Shown: positions 4,690 through 5,203 of the stretch, piece after piece
How the letters are laid out: every line of letters starts with the position of its first letter
How positions within the stretch are numbered: the first letter of the stretch is position 1
Source: Thermoproteota archaeon
GTDB taxonomy: Archaea > Thermoproteota > Thermoprotei_A > Sulfolobales > Desulfurococcaceae
Reading direction: 5' to 3'
Assembly (NCBI GenBank): GCA_013154205.1
Contig: JAADCY010000101.1
Coordinates: 1-5,203 of the forward strand
Length of the DNA stretch: 5,203 bases
The notes under the pieces: generated by a model
Seen by the model: the letters and a program-made list of their open reading frames with translations, nothing else
What the model was told of the DNA's origin: nothing
Database searches by the model: none
Position numbers and translations under genes: made by a program

Positions 4690-5203
4690 ATGGCCCAGTT
4701 CGATCTCTTTGGCACACGTGAACCAACAGTTGGTGAGAAAATCAAGAGCTTCTTCAAGAACGATAAGGAGCCGCTGGAGAAGAAGGCTATAATGGCTCAC
4801 TACAGGATAAAGACCGCGATTGGCCGTGTAAGGAGCTACATAGACAGGCTCAGCCAGAAAGACAGAGAGTTATTTGAGCGTGTTGTAGAAGCTCTTATGA
4901 AGAGGGATGAAGCAAGAGCGAAAATGTATGCTAAAGAAGTATCTGAGATCAGGAAGATATCAAAGCAGTTATTAATGGTAGAATACGTGCTCGAGCATGC
5001 AGCTATTAAGCTTGAGACATTCATGATATTCGGCGGAGCAATAACCGAGCTAAAACCAGTACTGGCCGTAATGAAGCAGGCCGTAGGAGTGCTGAGAAGT
5101 GTGGCACCGGACATATGGATAGACCTACAGTACGCTATGAGGGAGCTAGAGGCATCACTAGGTGCAGGAATAGCGGATATGAGCACACAGTTCGACGTAG
5201 GCC
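4690..5203 (+). CDS. ESCRT-III/Snf7-like cell division protein, CdvB family (3' end outside window)
   Basis: CdvB-family proteins polymerise on the inner membrane at mid-cell and drive constriction in Crenarchaeota that lack FtsZ. The visible 171 residues start with a short N-terminal segment (MAQFDLFGTREPTVGEKI). A long basic-acidic helical hairpin (about 28-108) follows, with IGRVRSYIDRLSQKDRELFERVVEAL, EARAKMYAKEVSEIRKI and LEHAAIKLET, the usual Snf7 core. ELKPVLAVMKQAVGVLRSVAPDIW and a further helix come next. Any C-terminal MIM2 motif or winged helix, which would separate CdvB from CdvB1/B2-type paralogues, lies beyond the window. No cdvA precedes it, so it is not the second gene of a cdvABC operon. 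This favours a stand-alone paralogue, though gene order alone is not proof. Confidence 0.9.
   Translation, partial: MAQFDLFGTREPTVGEKIKSFFKNDKEPLEKKAIMAHYRIKTAIGRVRSYIDRLSQKDRELFERVVEALMKRDEARAKMYAKEVSEIRKISKQLLMVEYVLEHAAIKLETFMIFGGAITELKPVLAVMKQAVGVLRSVAPDIWIDLQYAMRELEASLGAGIADMSTQFDVG

Noticed and set aside
4836..5186. Minus-strand open frame of 116 codons inside the ESCRT-III gene
   Set aside because: It is a Ser/Ile/Ala-rich antisense shadow of a clearly recognised protein.

Overview
The window looks like chromosomal DNA of a hyperthermophilic crenarchaeon, most likely of the Desulfurococcales type. The reasons are archaeal-type riboflavin genes (single-domain RibC riboflavin synthase and GTP cyclohydrolase III), an ESCRT-III/CdvB cell-division protein, TTG starts with GGTG/GAGG ribosome sites, heavy use of AGG/AGA/ATA codons, and TATA-box promoters. 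The species assignment is inference.

Positions 18-2398 (+) hold a riboflavin cluster: ribB (3,4-dihydroxy-2-butanone 4-phosphate synthase), ribC (archaeal riboflavin synthase), ribH (lumazine synthase) and arfA (GTP cyclohydrolase III). ribB and ribC overlap by 8 bp, ribC and ribH are 14 bp apart, and arfA follows after 50 bp. ArfA opens the pathway from GTP. RibB makes the four-carbon unit from ribulose 5-phosphate. RibH joins it to the pyrimidine to give lumazine, and RibC dismutates lumazine to riboflavin. The intermediate ArfB and ArfC steps and riboflavin kinase are not in the window.

Positions 2370-4553 (-) hold three genes read leftward. The first from the left is an exported, C-terminally anchored, probably glycosylated surface protein whose 3' end overlaps arfA by 29 bp. 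The second is a 98-residue four-cysteine protein of unknown function. The third is a 123-residue protein with a possible degenerate Mrr/PD-(D/E)XK-like fold. Inverted repeats lie in the gap between the last two.

The main hidden item is in the 3591-3768 gap: a candidate C/D box methylation-guide sRNA on the minus strand (3619-3687). It has boxes C, D', C' and D in order. Its D' guide is complementary to the universal 530-loop sequence of 16S rRNA.

At the right edge, an ESCRT-III/Snf7-like gene (CdvB family) starts at 4690 (+), divergent from the 123-residue gene, and runs out of the window. No tRNA, rRNA, CRISPR array or mobile element was seen.
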